Below are positions 61,354 through 64,000 of a stretch of DNA of 64,000 nt, piece by piece. Source of the DNA: Nocardia sp. CDC159. Its GTDB lineage: Bacteria; Actinomycetota; Actinomycetes; Mycobacteriales; Mycobacteriaceae. The notes under the pieces are model-generated. The model was not told the DNA's origin. It ran no database searches and worked only from the letters and a program-made list of their open reading frames with translations. The DNA is taken from positions 248,001-312,000 of the forward strand of contig NZ_JAMRXH010000008.1 in assembly GCF_023740735.1 (NCBI RefSeq), written 5' to 3'. The stretch's first letter is position 1; every line of letters begins with the position of its first letter. A program made the position numbers and the translations under genes.

Positions 61354-62538
61354 TCACCACGCCGACACGTACTCTCGCTTCCGGGAACGCGCGACCAACA
61401 CGACCAATGCGGCCAAACCCACCCCCGCCCCGATTCCCAGCGCGGCCGCCCCGCCGAATGCCGCCGCGAACCCGCCCGCGTCGATCGCCAATCCGGCCAG
61501 TGAACTGCCGATGCCGTTACCCAGCGTCAGCGCCGCGCCGTGCCAGCCGAATGCCTCCCCCCGACCACCATCGGGCACGATGCGGGTGACCTGGTCGACC
61601 GAGGCGGTGATCGTCGGCGCGCACAGCAGCCCCGCCACGAACCCCGTGATCGCCAGCGCGAGCGGGCCGTTCGCGAAGGCCATCGGCAAGGTCAGCGCGC
61701 CCAGCCCGGCCAGCAGGACATAGGTCGACACCGACCGCCGCATGGCGCCGTAGACGAGCCCGCCCACCAGCGAACCGAAGCCCCACACCGCCATCACCGC
61801 GCCCAGCCAGCGCTGCGCCTCGAATTCCCGCAGGGCCGAGACGAAGGTGAGCTCCGATCCGGCCAGCACCGCGACCGCCGCACTGGCGCCGATACACAAC
61901 GCCACGAATTCGATCCGGAACCACTCCCGGCGCGGCGCCGCGCGCGCGGACCGCTCGGCGTCGGTGCGCAGCGGTGGATTCAGCACCCACACCAGCACAC
62001 CCGCCAGGATGTGGGTCCACTGCGCGCCGAACAGCACCGGCGAGGTCGACCCGGCCCAGGTCGCCGCCGCGACGCCCAGCACCGGGCCGACCATGAACGC
62101 CGCCTCCACCGACACCGACTCCAGGGCCAGCGCCGACTGCCGGGTGCGCTCGGAGGTCGCGGCGACCACCGCCTGGCGCACCACGGTGAAGATCGGAATA
62201 TCGAAAAGCCCTGCGACGGCGGCGAGTACGAGCAGCGGGACGTAGCCGACGAACGGCGCGATCGACCAGCAGACCGCGCCCACGACAAGCGACGGCACGA
62301 TCGTGCGGCGCAGCCCGAATCGGTCCAGCAGTCGCCCGCGCCATGGCCCGCTCGCCGCCGTGCACACGGTGACGACCGTGCTCAGCACCCCGGCCTGGGC
62401 ATAGGACCCGTGCAGCGTCTGCACCACATGCACGGCCAACAGGACGGTACCGGCGAAGAACGGGATCCGTACCAACGCGCCCAGCAGCAGCACATTGCGC
62501 GCCGCCGCGATACTCAGGACCTCCCGATAGGACCGCAC
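61354..62538 (-). CDS. MFS transporter
   Basis: 394 residues, 12 membrane helices, drug/metabolite MFS type. GRLLDRFGLRRTIVPS is the loop-2/3 signature, and the second half has a parallel VYGAMRRSV segment. GTG 62538. Substrate not predictable; related proteins are annotated as multidrug or aromatic exporters. It lies 42 bases after the SDR gene at 62581 and may share its transcript. Confidence 0.85.
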   Translation of the reverse strand: MRSYREVLSIAAARNVLLLGALVRIPFFAGTVLLAVHVVQTLHGSYAQAGVLSTVVTVCTAASGPWRGRLLDRFGLRRTIVPSLVVGAVCWSIAPFVGYVPLLVLAAVAGLFDIPIFTVVRQAVVAATSERTRQSALALESVSVEAAFMVGPVLGVAAATWAGSTSPVLFGAQWTHILAGVLVWVLNPPLRTDAERSARAAPRREWFRIEFVALCIGASAAVAVLAGSELTFVSALREFEAQRWLGAVMAVWGFGSLVGGLVYGAMRRSVSTYVLLAGLGALTLPMAFANGPLALAITGFVAGLLCAPTITASVDQVTRIVPDGGRGEAFGWHGAALTLGNGIGSSLAGLAIDAGGFAAAFGGAAALGIGAGVGLAALVVLVARSRKREYVSAW

Positions 62539-62580
62539 TCCACCGAGCCTGGCATGTGCACCCGCCGCCGCGCCACGGAT

Positions 62581-63630
62581 TTATCCCATGATTGCGGGCG
62601 TCCCGACCAGCCCCTGTTCGAGCAGGCTGCGCGCGGTGACGAGGAGGGTGTCCTCGGTGGAACGCGGTGTCCAGCCGAGGATCTCGCGCGCCTTGGCATT
62701 GCTGACATGGCGCACCTTGCCGAGATTGCCCGCCAGCTCGCTCGCCCCGGGCGCCATCTTGGCCGCCGCCTTGACCACCCACATGGGCAGCTGCTTGGTC
62801 GGCACCCGGTCGGCGTCGGGGCCGAGCTGGTCGCGCAGCAGCTTCGCGACCGCACCCATCTCGATCACGTCGCCGGCGGAGGCGATGAACCGCTGGCCCG
62901 CGGCGGCCGGGTGGGTCATCGCCCGCAGGTGCAGCTCGGCGACATCGCGGACGTCGACGACGGCGAAGGACAGCGGCACGATGGCGGGCGCGGTGCCGTC
63001 GAGCAGCTTGAGCAGCACCGAGATCGAGTTCGAGAACTCCGGTCCGAGCACCGGACCGAAGATGCCGACCGGGTTGACCACCGACAGCTCCAGCCCGCCG
63101 CCCTCGCGGGCGAGGAAGTCCCAGGCCGCCCGCTCGGCCAGGGTCTTGGCCTTGACCGTGGGCGGCAGGGTGGGGTCGTCGAGATTGGTCCAATCCTCCT
63201 CGGTGAAGGGACGTTTGGTCTCCTTGTGGCCGTACCCGCAGGCCCCGAAGGCGGAGGTGACCACCACCCGACGCACCCCCGCATCGCGGGCGGCGCGCAG
63301 CACCCGGAGCGTGCCGTCACGGGCCGGGACGATCACCTCGTCCTCGTCCTCGGGCTGGGCGGCCGGGAAGGGCGAGGCGACGTGCAGGACATGGGTGCAG
63401 CCCGCGGCCGCCTCGGCCCAGCCCGCATCGGCGGTCAGATCGGCCGCCGCCACCTCCACCGCGGGTGCGTTCGCCGCGCCGGCGGCCGCCACCTGCTCCC
63501 GAATCCGTTGCGCCGCATCGTTGTTGCGGGCCGTGGTCCGCACCCGGTATCCCTCGTTCAACGCCTGAGCAATACACCGCGTGGCCAGGAAGCCCGTACC
63601 ACCGGTCACCAGCACTGTTTCGTCCGTCAT
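62581..63630 (-). CDS. NAD(P)-dependent extended SDR (epimerase/dihydroflavonol reductase type)
   Basis: 349 residues. Nucleotide motif TGGTGFLA near residue 8, AADLTAD, and TSAFGACGYGH. The usual YxxxK active site is altered: the expected position reads PTVKAKTLAERAAWDF, keeping the Lys but with Val in place of Tyr. NPVGIFGPVLGPEF follows, typical of dihydroflavonol-4-reductase-like SDRs. ATG 63630; the frame is open 48 bases upstream without similarity. Divergent from the hydrolase at 63712. Confidence 0.85.
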   Translation of the reverse strand: MTDETVLVTGGTGFLATRCIAQALNEGYRVRTTARNNDAAQRIREQVAAAGAANAPAVEVAAADLTADAGWAEAAAGCTHVLHVASPFPAAQPEDEDEVIVPARDGTLRVLRAARDAGVRRVVVTSAFGACGYGHKETKRPFTEEDWTNLDDPTLPPTVKAKTLAERAAWDFLAREGGGLELSVVNPVGIFGPVLGPEFSNSISVLLKLLDGTAPAIVPLSFAVVDVRDVAELHLRAMTHPAAAGQRFIASAGDVIEMGAVAKLLRDQLGPDADRVPTKQLPMWVVKAAAKMAPGASELAGNLGKVRHVSNAKAREILGWTPRSTEDTLLVTARSLLEQGLVGTPAIMG

Positions 63631-63711
63631 ACCATCGCCATCCGTTCGGTCGGAGTTGCAGGTATTCAGAAAGCGCATTACCGAGAAAGAGCAGGGCGCA
63701 GTCTATAGGGC

Positions 63712-64000
63712 ATGACGACGAGAACCCTTGCCTATGGGTCCCATCCGGATCAGGTGGCCGATGTGGGTCTACCCGAGGACGGGCCCGCGCCGCTGATTCT
63801 GTTGCTGCACGGTGGATTCTGGCGGGCGCGGATCGATCGCGGGTATGCCGACCCGCTGGCGCGGGCGCTCGCCGCGGCCGGGTACGCGGTGGCCAATGTC
63901 GAGTACCGGCGCGTCGGCGACGGGGGCGGGTGGCCGGAGACGTTCGACGACGCGGCCCTGGCCCTGGATACGCTGCCCGGGCGGATCGATCGCGCCGAGC
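63712..64000 (+). CDS. Alpha/beta hydrolase, N-terminal part (cut by window edge)
   Basis: 96 residues visible. LILLLHGGFWRARIDRGYADPLARALAAAGYAVANVEYRR is the oxyanion HGG motif and following helix/strand of esterase/lipase-type alpha/beta hydrolases (kynurenine formamidase/HSL-like). The nucleophile elbow lies beyond the window. ATG 63712. Confidence 0.85.
   Translation, partial: MTTRTLAYGSHPDQVADVGLPEDGPAPLILLLHGGFWRARIDRGYADPLARALAAAGYAVANVEYRRVGDGGGWPETFDDAALALDTLPGRIDRAE

Noticed and set aside
1..64000. Transfer RNA, ribosomal RNA or insertion sequences
   Set aside because: I looked for tRNA-like arms, transposase motifs and terminal repeats with flanking duplications and saw none that I could support.

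Overview
The window is high-GC actinobacterial DNA, most probably Nocardia or a close mycolic-acid relative. The evidence is a spc-type ribosomal protein operon with a zinc-ribbon S14, WXG100 proteins, a mycothiol-type DinB enzyme, IdeR/DtxR iron boxes, and a mycobactin/nocobactin-type siderophore locus. Almost all of the core lies on the minus strand.

Layout. (1) 1-6860: ribosomal genes rplN-rplX-rplE-rpsN, then rpsH-rplF further downstream. The operon is interrupted between rpsN and rpsH by about 4.5 kb of accessory DNA. This holds a Uma2-family nuclease-like gene, a four-gene WXG100/toxin/pentapeptide-repeat operon and a TetR gene remnant. A 34-bp palindrome follows rpsN. The rplN and rpsH transcription starts carry near-identical promoter/leader sequences. 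(2) 6982-16164: M13 metalloprotease lipoprotein, a second Uma2 gene, a sugar porter, an AIM24 protein, and a glycosyltransferase/glycogen-debranching operon preceded by a near-perfect CIRCE (HrcA) operator, then a decayed siderophore-binding-protein gene. (3) 16165-50704: a roughly 34-kb iron-regulated siderophore locus in five minus-strand transcription units, each with its own IdeR-like box (two for one unit). (4) 50778-64000: ordinary chromosomal genes (MTB12-like secreted protein, RluA-type pseudouridine synthase, EXLDI/MMPL operon, CPBP protease, a His-rich repeat membrane protein, transporters, an SDR epimerase and the start of an alpha/beta hydrolase).

How the siderophore genes fit together. 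ArCP-Cy-A-PCP (30000-33434) would load an aryl acid and form an oxazoline/thiazoline. KS (21806-23104) and AT-KR-ACP (18763-21813) would make a beta-hydroxy acyl unit. C-A-PCP-E-C (23872-29955) would add and release the last residue. A MbtG-like N-hydroxylase (49340-50656) and a formyltransferase (48356-49297) would give an N-formyl-N-hydroxy side chain, as in formobactin-type compounds (inference). The locus also holds more NRPS proteins than that scaffold needs: C-A-PCP-E, C-PCP, C-A-PCP and a stand-alone degenerate A-like protein. Two of their C domains lack the catalytic His. Uptake/export candidates are a lipoprotein binding protein, two IrtAB-like half transporters and a DrrABC-like exporter. 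No aryl-acid synthase, aryl-AMP ligase or MbtH protein is present, so those must be encoded elsewhere. The surplus, degenerate NRPS module set and the toxin island inside the ribosomal operon are the most unusual parts of the window.
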